Source: Fimbriimonadaceae bacterium
Lineage (GTDB): Bacteria > Armatimonadota > Fimbriimonadia > Fimbriimonadales > Fimbriimonadaceae
DNA: 13,549 bases
Direction of reading: 5' to 3'
Assembly (NCBI GenBank): GCA_019694835.1
Contig: JAIBBE010000211.1
Span: 1-13,549, forward strand
The notes beneath the pieces were generated by a model. The model worked only from the letters and a program-made list of their open reading frames with translations. It ran no database searches and had not been told where the DNA came from. The translations under genes and the position numbers were made by a program. Each line of letters starts with the position of its first letter. Positions within the stretch are counted from its first letter, which is position 1. Positions 6,726-13,549 of this stretch are shown piece by piece.

Positions 6726-8734
6726 GCGCGTGCCTTCTTCAGCGCGTCACGCGCGTAGTTGTCCAGCGCCGGATCAGGAGCTGCATCGAGTTCCCCGAGT
6801 CGGGCGGCGATCGAGTCGACAGCCTCCTTGACCAATGCCCGCACCGTTTTCCGGTCAACTCCTGGCGCGACCTGATCCCACTCGACGGCGGCGATGGTGA
6901 GGGCCAGTTCGGCGAGGCGGAAGTGCGCTTCTCCGGGCAGGGTCTTCTCGTCGGCTGCGGCTCGTCCGAGCCCGTCAGCAATGGCGATCGGCCCGACTGG
7001 ACCGCGGAGCCGCCATTCAAGAACGTCGAGACTCGTTGCGGGACGGCTTAATCGCTCCTGGAGTCGCCACAGCGCCAGAGACAGGTGCCGGGCTCTCTGC
7101 AGCAGGAGTCCGCTGTCGTCAAACCTCTGTAGCGGGTCAAGAACGAGGGTGAGTCCTTCATCGACGGCGCGCTGCTTGCGGCGGAGTTCGCGTTCCAGCG
7201 CAATTGGCAGGGGGCGTGTTGAGGCTAAGGCGGCTAGGAGGACGTCGACCGATATTTCATTGAATTCGGGTGGAGCAGGAAGCGCTCCCCGGTCCTCGGC
7301 GTTGACTATCCAGGTGGCTTGGCATTGCTGGCACTCGGCGTCCCAACGCACCAGCAGGTAGGAGGGCAACGCATCGTCGGTCACAGCCAATGCAATTTGC
7401 TGCGGTGCGCCGTCAGCTCGCCAGCCTTCGGCGGTCAGGAGCTTTTTTCCGATTGGACTAAGGATGTCCCAGGTTTCCGGAAGCGCCTCGGCATCGAGTT
7501 GTAGGAATAGGCGCGGAGGAGCCGCGGCGTCGAGGGTGCAACTCACAAATCCGAATGGGAGAATCGGGGTTGTCGGTTCATCCTCGTCGGGGAGAACTCG
7601 CCAGTCCAGGTCGTCTGGGTCGATCTCCGCGCCCAGGCACGCCAACGATCGAAGGTGTTTTGCCGTCTTCGACCGAGTCGGGCAACCGAGCCACAGGTTG
7701 AGTTCGTGGTGTCCGTGGTTTGGGTAGAGGCCAAGGCCTGCCCCGGTCATGTTCGATGACCCGATCATCGCGGCCATCCATTGGTCGCTCTCCAGCAGCA
7801 GCATTTTGGCGTGCAGGGTCCGGCGCTTGTCTGGATCGGGGGTATCGAACTCGCGGATGACCGCCCCTGTCTCGATCTGGGCGAGTAACGATTCCGGTGC
7901 ATGGACTGTCTGGGTTAGGGAGTCGACTCCCACGACGAAGGTCATGCTCCGTGCTGCGGCAGGGCGGCCGGTCAGCATTCCTCGAACTGCCTCGACGGCT
8001 GGTGCCGGATCGGTGCTATCCCAAAATGGCGACAGCATCGTGGCGCGCAACGGCTGTGCACCCCGCCATACGTCGCCGAGACGATCCAGGGGCCTGGTGC
8101 CGGGCCGGGCGGGTGCGACGGCGAGGCGAAGGTCACCGCTGCCCGTTCGTGGGAGGTCCAGTGCCGCAACGCGATCGGCAAGAAGGTCGACTGTGCTGAG
8201 TGCGCGCTCCTTCGGCCCGCTGACGGGACCCGGCACGAGTTCGACAAGTCGCCGGAGTTCGACCACCAGCGTATCGATGACATCCCTTGCTACGCGGCAC
8301 TCGGCGTTGAGATCGATGGCAAGCGACAGTTCGACTTGACGACGGTAGCCGGCCGAGGTCAGGTTGGCGGAACCCAAGATGATCCGAGCCGATCGCTCCC
8401 AGATCAGGGCCGCGACTTTGGCGTGCAGAAGACCGCCGCCGAGCGCGGTGACTGGAAGCAAGTCCCAGCGGAGGTTCCGTTTCTCCGCGGGGGTGCTGCG
8501 ATCGATGAGCACCGATATCTGGGCTTCGCTGAGCCGGTCCTCTTCTTCTAGCAGGGCCGCAATCGATGAGATCCTGTCGCCTTCTGCAGACGTGGTCGAC
8601 AAGCTCAGGAAACGAGCCAGACATTCCTCAGTGAAGAAGTCGGACTCGAACGTAAAGCTGGTGGCAAGGCAGGCAACTGGCTGACCGGCCCCATCTGGCG
8701 GCGCCCAAGAGTCCAGCAATCGAATGTCGCTCAT
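6722..8734 (-). CDS. Phospholipase-D-type nuclease with two HKD-like motifs
   Basis: The 670-residue product carries HAKVAALIWERS...GSANLT (H104, K106, S122, N124) and HAKMLLLESDQW...GSSNMT (H308, K310, S326). This is the paired arrangement that builds one PLD active site. Both lack the Asp of the textbook HxKxxxxD (I111 and E315 stand there), as seen in some PLD-family nucleases. The N-terminal pattern (ATSFTFESDFFTEECL) resembles helicase-associated PLD proteins. Residues about 400-480 form a beta-rich part, including CQQC (468-471) with no second cysteine pair evident. Residues 500-670 are helical. Expected role: metal-independent cleavage of nucleic acid. I chose the ATG at 8734 because it overlaps the previous stop as ATGA; an ATG at 8869 would add 45 residues of overlap without homology. 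The stop overlaps the helicase GTG. Its activity is predicted from motifs only. Confidence 0.85.
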   Translation of the reverse strand: MSDIRLLDSWAPPDGAGQPVACLATSFTFESDFFTEECLARFLSLSTTSAEGDRISSIAALLEEEDRLSEAQISVLIDRSTPAEKRNLRWDLLPVTALGGGLLHAKVAALIWERSARIILGSANLTSAGYRRQVELSLAIDLNAECRVARDVIDTLVVELRRLVELVPGPVSGPKERALSTVDLLADRVAALDLPRTGSGDLRLAVAPARPGTRPLDRLGDVWRGAQPLRATMLSPFWDSTDPAPAVEAVRGMLTGRPAAARSMTFVVGVDSLTQTVHAPESLLAQIETGAVIREFDTPDPDKRRTLHAKMLLLESDQWMAAMIGSSNMTGAGLGLYPNHGHHELNLWLGCPTRSKTAKHLRSLACLGAEIDPDDLDWRVLPDEDEPTTPILPFGFVSCTLDAAAPPRLFLQLDAEALPETWDILSPIGKKLLTAEGWRADGAPQQIALAVTDDALPSYLLVRWDAECQQCQATWIVNAEDRGALPAPPEFNEISVDVLLAALASTRPLPIALERELRRKQRAVDEGLTLVLDPLQRFDDSGLLLQRARHLSLALWRLQERLSRPATSLDVLEWRLRGPVGPIAIADGLGRAAADEKTLPGEAHFRLAELALTIAAVEWDQVAPGVDRKTVRALVKEAVDSIAARLGELDAAPDPALDNYARDALKKARA

Positions 8735-10029
8735 CGGGCGGTGTCTTCGACAAAGCGCCGCAGCGTGGCGATCCGGACAGGATGGACAAACGCTTCCGAC
8801 AGCTGGGGCCGGTCGGCAACCGCATAGGGAACGCGAACGATCACTCCCCCTCGGAAGGGCTCGAACCATGGGCTCTTGCCACGTGGCGGTTTGTCGGCCT
8901 GGATTCGCTTATGATGGGCCAGGAGAAGCTCTACTAGTTCACCCGGCGGTCGCGGGATGGCGAATTCACCCAGCCGCTCCTCCAGCAGTCCGTCCATCTC
9001 GATCGCGGACATTCGCTCCACCGCCTCTCGATAGCGAATGGGAATATCGCGTGCGTAGCGCGCAAACGTCGGATCGAGTCCCATCGATAGCGGCGTGAGA
9101 GGCTCAAAGCCGAGTGCGTAGGAGACCCAGCACAAGGTCCGGAAGGCCGCGTCGATCAGTTGCGCAAGTCGCTCATACGCGACGACTGCATCGATGATCC
9201 TTTTCAGACCGGGTGAACACGATGGTCGCAGTGCCGCGAGGGTTGCGGCCTCGGTCATCTCGCCTCTGATGCCGGTCAGGTGCTTGGCTAGTTCAGCGCG
9301 GGTTTCGTGCTCGCCATCGCTGATTAGTGACCGAAGCACTCGGCGCTCGAGTGGCCCGGCTTCGTCGGGCCGCAGGGATGTGGCCAGATCACCGAACAGC
9401 CAGCTACGTGGCTTCGTCATGCATCTGCCGTTCCGCAGGGCATCGCGTACCTGGTCGCGAATCTGTGCTCTCAGTCCTCCGCCCTTGGTGCCGCTCACTG
9501 CGTCGGTGAACCCGTCGAAGCCCTGCTCGTACTCCCAGGTCCGGGTGAGTTCAGCACACCGGGGGCCTGGCTCGAGTTCGCTGCTGACGACGCCCGCGTC
9601 GATGGCGAAGGGCTTGTAGACGCCGTTGAACCCGAACACCGTTGGACTTTTCAGATAGGTCGCCGCTGATAGGCGCTCATTACGGTTGACGACGGCCCGG
9701 GTCTTCTGGCTTCCGGGCACGCCGGTGGGCATCTCCTGCGGCGAAAGTCGCCTTACCAGGGCTTCGATGAGGACCCACTCGAAGCAGATCGCCGGTGTGG
9801 AAATGTCGTCGCCAGGTTTTTCGTCTGCCAGGGTTTCACAGGCCACCGACCCGACTGCCATTGCAGTGACAAAGCGGATCGACTGCATTCGCGCCCGAAC
9901 ACCGGGTACTAGTTGATCGGCCAACCGATCTGAGATCACGGCCAGCCCCATCGGGTCGAGGCTTCCTTCGCCTGTGACTCCGGGATCCCAGGCCGTTAGT
10001 TCAGGTAGCGCTAATCCTGCCAGCGTCAT
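8731..10029 (-). CDS. Unrecognised 432-residue protein between the small orphan and the PLD nuclease
   Basis: I do not recognise the family with confidence. The protein is soluble-looking, mostly helical, with no signal peptide or membrane segment. Landmarks include LDPMGLAVISDRLADQLVPG (about 25-44), an aromatic stretch SPTVFGFNGVYKPFA, RTWEYEQGFDGF, and a basic C-terminal part with RPPGELVELLLAHHKR. The opening pattern (D-P-x-G-L ... PG ... R) faintly recalls uncharacterised proteins such as DUF6361 that occur near helicase/PLD loci; this is a resemblance only. No nuclease, methyltransferase or NTPase motif is visible. Its place, coupled by ATGA on both sides, suggests an obligate partner of the PLD nuclease and helicase, for example a target-recognition or scaffold subunit. 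A real gene is near certain; the function is unknown. Confidence 0.85.
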   Translation of the reverse strand: MTLAGLALPELTAWDPGVTGEGSLDPMGLAVISDRLADQLVPGVRARMQSIRFVTAMAVGSVACETLADEKPGDDISTPAICFEWVLIEALVRRLSPQEMPTGVPGSQKTRAVVNRNERLSAATYLKSPTVFGFNGVYKPFAIDAGVVSSELEPGPRCAELTRTWEYEQGFDGFTDAVSGTKGGGLRAQIRDQVRDALRNGRCMTKPRSWLFGDLATSLRPDEAGPLERRVLRSLISDGEHETRAELAKHLTGIRGEMTEAATLAALRPSCSPGLKRIIDAVVAYERLAQLIDAAFRTLCWVSYALGFEPLTPLSMGLDPTFARYARDIPIRYREAVERMSAIEMDGLLEERLGEFAIPRPPGELVELLLAHHKRIQADKPPRGKSPWFEPFRGGVIVRVPYAVADRPQLSEAFVHPVRIATLRRFVEDTAR

Positions 10030-10250
10030 GATTGCGGACTGGGTGTTCGATCAAAGGGCCCCCCACAGAACAACGCGGCCGTCTTCTTCAACGCCGAGGA
10101 GCACATTTCCCTCGACAGGGAGACAAGCCCATCGTCGTCATTCCACACATCGTTGGCGAAGTAGTGATCGAACTCCTCCCGACGCCTCTTCGGCGCCGCG
10201 TGGTCTATCGCGAATATTCGCTTTGCCATGAAGTCCAGTCCCTGACTCAT
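10026..10250 (-). CDS. Small unrecognised protein, 74 residues
   Basis: No family is recognised. The sequence is charged and begins with a basic stretch (KRIFAIDHAAPKRRREEFDH), then an acidic patch (NDVWNDDDG) and a Ser/Pro-rich end. No membrane segment or zinc-binding set is visible. Its ATG overlaps the VIT-VWA stop (ATGA, 10247-10250) and its stop overlaps the ATG of the 432-residue gene (10026-10029). Two 4-base couplings strongly support a translated gene despite its size. A later in-frame ATG at residue 8 has weaker context. It could be a small regulator, inhibitor or adaptor of the operon; an old truncated gene kept only as a translational bridge is the alternative. Confidence 0.7.
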   Translation of the reverse strand: MSQGLDFMAKRIFAIDHAAPKRRREEFDHYFANDVWNDDDGLVSLSREMCSSALKKTAALFCGGPFDRTPSPQS

Positions 10251-13200
10251 ACAAGATCCAATGTCGCACCGTCCATGATCTGCTGGACGGCAATGACCTT
10301 GGGGGCCGTTTGGACGAGGATGTCGACGCCTGGCGCCGGCCGATAGACCAAGACTGTTGTCTCGTCGCCGCGGATCTCCGCTGGTTGTCCGATCAGCCCG
10401 GTGACTTCATCCAGCGTCATGCCTTTTCGAATCTGACTGAACTTCTCTCGCCACAATGCGTCCCCTGCCACGCGGGTAGCTGAGGTCAGGCTGCTGGCAT
10501 CGATCGTCACTTCACCGACCGTGACTTCGTCACTGGGCTGATCCAAGCGAAGAGTCAGCACCTCGTGCCTTTCCGATGCACGTCCGTAGTTGGTGTAAAC
10601 GTCGACGATGACGGTGCAACTGCCGGAAATCATCTGCTGGTGGGAGCCGTAGTAGTGAGCTTTGACGGTGTAGGCGCCGGAGTAGGCCCTGTGCAGCACG
10701 TACTCTTCGGGTCCGTATCCCTGGGTGAAGTCACGCGAGACCAGTCCGCCGATCTGTGTCCGGTTGTGGCCGTAGTAGGCGTGCTCGCCGGTCGGTTCGA
10801 ACACGTGCAGGTCGATGTCGGTGAGGTCGGCGTCCCAGGACATGCTGATGCGCACGTCCAGATCGAGCAGCCGGATCAGCCGGCTGTCGATCTCTGTCGG
10901 AATCGCGATGCCCTTCTGCTGTGCGAAGTGGATGAGCCGGTTGAGTTCCATCAATGCGATGATCTCGATCTCCGGGAAGTTGGCCCAGCTGTTCAGGATC
11001 ACGTGATGCAGCAGGTCCATCGCGCGGAGTGCGTCGGCCTGGTCGCCGTTTCGTTCCCAGCGGCGGCTCAGGGCCAGTGCCAGGTCTCGGTGGGATTGGG
11101 GCTCGTCGCCGCGGGCCTCCCGGACGCGTTCGAGGATGGCGATGGCCAAATCCAGGTCGTCGGCCTGTTGCAGCCGCCAGGCGAAACTGCGCATCAGAGC
11201 CGGGTCATCGAGTCCGGTCTCCACCAGGTTCGACAGGACACGGATCCCCAATTCCTTGTAGCCGCAACTCAATAGGTAGTCGCCGCAATCGAGGAAGAAG
11301 GCGGGGCTGGCGGCGTACTCGGGGCGCTGTCCCAGGTAGACCGCGTAGGCCTCCTCGGCCGCGCCCTCCCGCATCTCGGTCAGATAGGGCGTGTCCGGTG
11401 TCCAGGGCTTGATGCGGATGGCGCCTGCGGCCGAAGGCAGGTCCGCTCCTCCCGGAGCTGCCAGGTCATGGTCCGCTCCTCCCGGAGCTGCCAGGTCATG
11501 GTCCGCTCCTCCCGGAGCTGCCAGGTCAAACCCCGCAACTTCCAAGTCATCGAGATCTATTCCGCCTGCTAGGGCGAAGTCCGCCTCGAAAGCCCCTGCG
11601 GCCGCCGGGGGTGCTGCCATCGCCGCGAAACTGCCGCCGGCTTCGCGGCTGGGGGCAGGTCCTGCCCGACGGGCCCTTGGCATGTCGTCCCGATCGTTGG
11701 CTTGGGAACCTGGACGCGGTCCGGCCGTGCCCGGAGCACCCTTCCTGGGGCGTCGGTGACTTTCATCTACAGGGCGGAAGTCGAATTCCTGTTCCCACCA
11801 CTGCACGCGTTGCTGCCAGAGATCGATGACCCTGTCCAGATGCGATGCCCGGCTTTGCTTGTCGGCCTGGGTGTGCTCTGCGATGCGGGCGTCGTACGCT
11901 GCTCGCATTTCCGGCAGGCTGGCCGGCGGCTGGATTCGATATTCGAGGTACTGCTCGAGGCTCTCTAGGACGAGAAGCGAGGTTCCCGGTGTGACCAGCC
12001 CGTGCGTGCGGGCAACAGTCAGGATTTCCTCGGCGGTGGGTTTCAGCGTCAGTCCTAGCACCTGGGTCTGCAGACCTGCCCACGCGCGGGCCACCAGATC
12101 GCCGACGCCAGCGTCTGCCCGGCTGACTGTCGCAGTTTCCGGTGTCCTGCCCAAGCCGGCGACGGCCAGCGACGCCTCGCTCTTGGTCAGCCGGCCGAGG
12201 ACCGCCACGCGGCCTTGGCCGGCGATCACATGGGTGTCCGCACAGCCGTCGGACTCGACGATCCGCGGGGCTTGGCCACCGGAGACGATCTCGCGAACTG
12301 CGGCGGCGGTGTTGGTGCGTAACAGGTTCAGGTAACGGCCGCCGGTGCTGCGCGCGAGGTGCTGCAGCAGGGCGGCATTGGAATGGGCTTGTCCCGTCAC
12401 GGCGATGATCTGAACCGGGCCGATCTTCGGCAGGCCAGTGTCGATGGTTCCCAGGCCGTCGCTGAACAACAGCCACGCCTCGCATCCAGCGTTGGCGGGC
12501 GATGCCAGGTCCAACGCTGTCAGATCCGTTCCACCGTCATAGGGCAGACCCTGCAGATAGGTCAGGAGGTCTGCGGCCTGGCTGTCGCCGGGGGCGAAGG
12601 ATCGCCGTTCGTCGTCGAGCCGGTTGCGGAAGACGACCACGTCGACCACCGTGTCGTTCCACGCGGCCAGCAGTTCCCGCAACAAGTCGTACTCGCGATC
12701 CAGGGAATGGCGGCTACCGGAGGCGTCCCAGGCGATCGCGACGCGTTTCGGCATCCAGGCCTGCTCGTCTCCTCGCTCGCTCAGCATGCTGCTGATGCAG
12801 AAGAAGGATTCCCCGTCCTTGTTCTCGACGGTGGTGAATCGGTCGGGCAGATCGGGCAGTCGGATCTGCAGGTCCTCGGCAGGCAGCCCCCTGCCGAGTG
12901 TGGCTTCGGCGACCCAGCGATCCTCCCAGCGATTCAGGGCCATGTTGCCCAGTCCGCCGCTGATCACCGGTGCAACCGGAGCCTGGACGACTTCCGCACG
13001 CAGTGACACCGACTCGATGTTGGCCGCGTGGGTCAACGGCAGGTGGTAGGCAGCCTGATTGCCGTCCACCGTCAGATTGCTGATGTAGGTGACCCGAACC
13101 GTGCGGGCACCGCGAGGCGGGATCGGGTAGATCCGCGTCCGGTAGACGTTGCCCTGGACTTGCTCGAGGAGACCCGGGTCGGCGCCCTTGCGTTCCTCGG

Positions 13201-13513
13201 CCTCGAGAATCCGGCGGGCCTCCTGCTTGGGGACGACCACCCCGTCGACCAGCTGGCCGTCGACATCCAAGGCGTAGCCGCAAACCACGGCGTTATCGGG
13301 CAGCGGAAAACTGAGATTGCCCTCCAGCACGCGATCGTTCGGGTTGTAGAAGCGCATCGTCTGCGTCGTCTCGGCCAACAGACCGCTGACCTTGACCTGG
13401 ATCTCCAGGCCACTCAGTTCGATGGTCCGTTCGCCGCGGGGCGCCTCGATATAGGGCAACCGGTCCTCGGGGGAGAACTGACGGTCAACCGATTGTCCGA
13501 AGAACCAAAACAT
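10247..13513 (-). CDS. Large VIT / VWA / helical-repeat / DUF2135 / BamE-like protein, first operon gene
   Basis: The 1088-residue product reads as a chain of domains. VIT spans about 25-170. VWA spans about 255-400 with a complete MIDAS: DASGS (263-267), GGTD (T329) and SDG (D352). A Pro/Ala/Gly-rich linker spans about 585-700, holding three 10-residue repeats (663-692). TPR-like helices span about 715-865. A DUF2135/YfaP-like beta domain spans about 886-985 (SMSWDADLTDIDLHVFEPTG). The end (1021-1088) resembles BamE/SmpA (IRKGMTLDEVTGLIGQPAEI). VIT and VWA mediate metal-dependent protein binding. The relatives I know of BamE are lipoproteins, and DUF2135 proteins are often exported, but here there is no signal peptide or lipobox, so a cytoplasmic scaffold is likely. 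The ATG at 13513 has AGGGAG seven bases upstream. Its stop overlaps the next gene as ATGA, tying it to the nuclease and helicase genes. Domain calls are good; the role in this operon is inferred. Confidence 0.88.
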   Translation of the reverse strand: MFWFFGQSVDRQFSPEDRLPYIEAPRGERTIELSGLEIQVKVSGLLAETTQTMRFYNPNDRVLEGNLSFPLPDNAVVCGYALDVDGQLVDGVVVPKQEARRILEAEERKGADPGLLEQVQGNVYRTRIYPIPPRGARTVRVTYISNLTVDGNQAAYHLPLTHAANIESVSLRAEVVQAPVAPVISGGLGNMALNRWEDRWVAEATLGRGLPAEDLQIRLPDLPDRFTTVENKDGESFFCISSMLSERGDEQAWMPKRVAIAWDASGSRHSLDREYDLLRELLAAWNDTVVDVVVFRNRLDDERRSFAPGDSQAADLLTYLQGLPYDGGTDLTALDLASPANAGCEAWLLFSDGLGTIDTGLPKIGPVQIIAVTGQAHSNAALLQHLARSTGGRYLNLLRTNTAAAVREIVSGGQAPRIVESDGCADTHVIAGQGRVAVLGRLTKSEASLAVAGLGRTPETATVSRADAGVGDLVARAWAGLQTQVLGLTLKPTAEEILTVARTHGLVTPGTSLLVLESLEQYLEYRIQPPASLPEMRAAYDARIAEHTQADKQSRASHLDRVIDLWQQRVQWWEQEFDFRPVDESHRRPRKGAPGTAGPRPGSQANDRDDMPRARRAGPAPSREAGGSFAAMAAPPAAAGAFEADFALAGGIDLDDLEVAGFDLAAPGGADHDLAAPGGADHDLAAPGGADLPSAAGAIRIKPWTPDTPYLTEMREGAAEEAYAVYLGQRPEYAASPAFFLDCGDYLLSCGYKELGIRVLSNLVETGLDDPALMRSFAWRLQQADDLDLAIAILERVREARGDEPQSHRDLALALSRRWERNGDQADALRAMDLLHHVILNSWANFPEIEIIALMELNRLIHFAQQKGIAIPTEIDSRLIRLLDLDVRISMSWDADLTDIDLHVFEPTGEHAYYGHNRTQIGGLVSRDFTQGYGPEEYVLHRAYSGAYTVKAHYYGSHQQMISGSCTVIVDVYTNYGRASERHEVLTLRLDQPSDEVTVGEVTIDASSLTSATRVAGDALWREKFSQIRKGMTLDEVTGLIGQPAEIRGDETTVLVYRPAPGVDILVQTAPKVIAVQQIMDGATLDLV
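11440..11528. repeat. 30-bp perfect tandem repeat, three units
   Basis: Units begin at 11441, 11471 and 11501 and are identical until base 11528. They keep the frame and encode three copies of DLAAPGGADH (last one DL) in the linker of the VIT-VWA protein. Identity at the nucleotide level, including synonymous positions, indicates recent slippage-type expansion in a length-tolerant linker. Confidence 0.95.
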
Positions 13514-13520
13514 GAATCCG

Positions 13521-13526
13521 CTCCCT
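13521..13526 (-). promoter_or_regulatory. Ribosome binding site of the first operon gene
   Basis: The minus strand reads AGGGAG, seven bases before the ATG at 13513. This is a standard spacing and supports the chosen start. The operon promoter, if it is not further upstream, lies outside the window. One upstream frame has a TAG about 12 bases before the ATG, so an additional upstream gene cannot be excluded. Confidence 0.6.
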
Positions 13527-13549
13527 ATCGACTGGCACTCTCGTGCACA

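Noticed and set aside
7749..8339. Plus-strand open frame of 196 codons
   Set aside because: It is a Ser/Arg-rich mirror of the PLD nuclease gene with no recognisable features.
3993..10029. Assignment of the operon to DISARM
   Set aside because: Only the PLD and SNF2 parts correspond. No DUF1998 protein, DrmA-type helicase or methyltransferase is in the window, and the PLD protein is much longer than I recall DrmC being. A partial system extending outside the window cannot be fully excluded.
10565..11275. Plus-strand open frame of 236 codons
   Set aside because: It lies wholly antisense to the DUF2135/helical-repeat part of the 1088-residue gene, which has clear domains, and its Val/Asp/Gly-rich translation is typical of a mirror frame in high-GC DNA.
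11440..11528. Short regular repeats considered as a CRISPR array
   Set aside because: The 30-base units are directly adjacent with no spacers and lie in frame inside a coding linker.
12359..13006. Plus-strand open frame of 215 codons
   Set aside because: It is antisense to the VIT/VWA region with its intact MIDAS motif. No domain or ribosome binding site supports it.

Overview
The window reads as high-GC actinobacterial DNA. Coding density is high, third positions are G/C-rich, GTG is used as a start, Shine-Dalgarno sites are purine-rich, and genes overlap in ATGA/GTGA style. The genus cannot be fixed from the sequence. The content is accessory rather than core: helicases, nucleases, an RNase-like HEPN protein and gene relics, with no housekeeping gene. 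It looks like a defence or conflict island.

Right two thirds (3993-13513, minus strand): one five-gene operon read right to left. In order it encodes a 1088-residue protein (VIT, VWA, helical-repeat, DUF2135/YfaP-like and BamE/SmpA-like regions), a 74-residue orphan, a 432-residue orphan, a 670-residue phospholipase-D-type nuclease with two HKD-like motifs, and a 910-residue SNF2-type helicase. Every junction is a 4-base stop/start overlap (ATGA three times, GTGA once), so the five products are probably made in a fixed ratio. Nuclease plus SNF2 translocase is a recurring anti-phage theme, as in the DrmC/DrmD pair of DISARM. I see none of the other DISARM parts, and I do not recognise this exact five-gene set as a named system.

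Left third (537-4005): a compact cassette. A stand-alone T4-Pnkp-like 3'-phosphatase on the minus strand is divergent from a two-gene plus-strand operon encoding a CBS-pair/HEPN fusion and a short SF2 helicase. HEPN RNases of the RxxxxH type typically leave 2',3'-cyclic phosphate ends, which are the substrates of Pnkp-type phosphatases. A sense, cut and heal circuit is therefore conceivable, but this is inference.

The cassette is flanked by a direct repeat of about 171 bases (366-536 and 4006-4177). The right copy is the live 3' end of the 910-residue helicase gene. The left copy is a frameshifted relic of a homologous helicase 3' end. This is the layout left when a cassette inserts into the 3' end of a gene and brings a replacement end with it. 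The converging genes are separated by 267 bases that contain a large imperfect stem-loop. The far left (1-358) holds at most the tail of one gene entering from outside.
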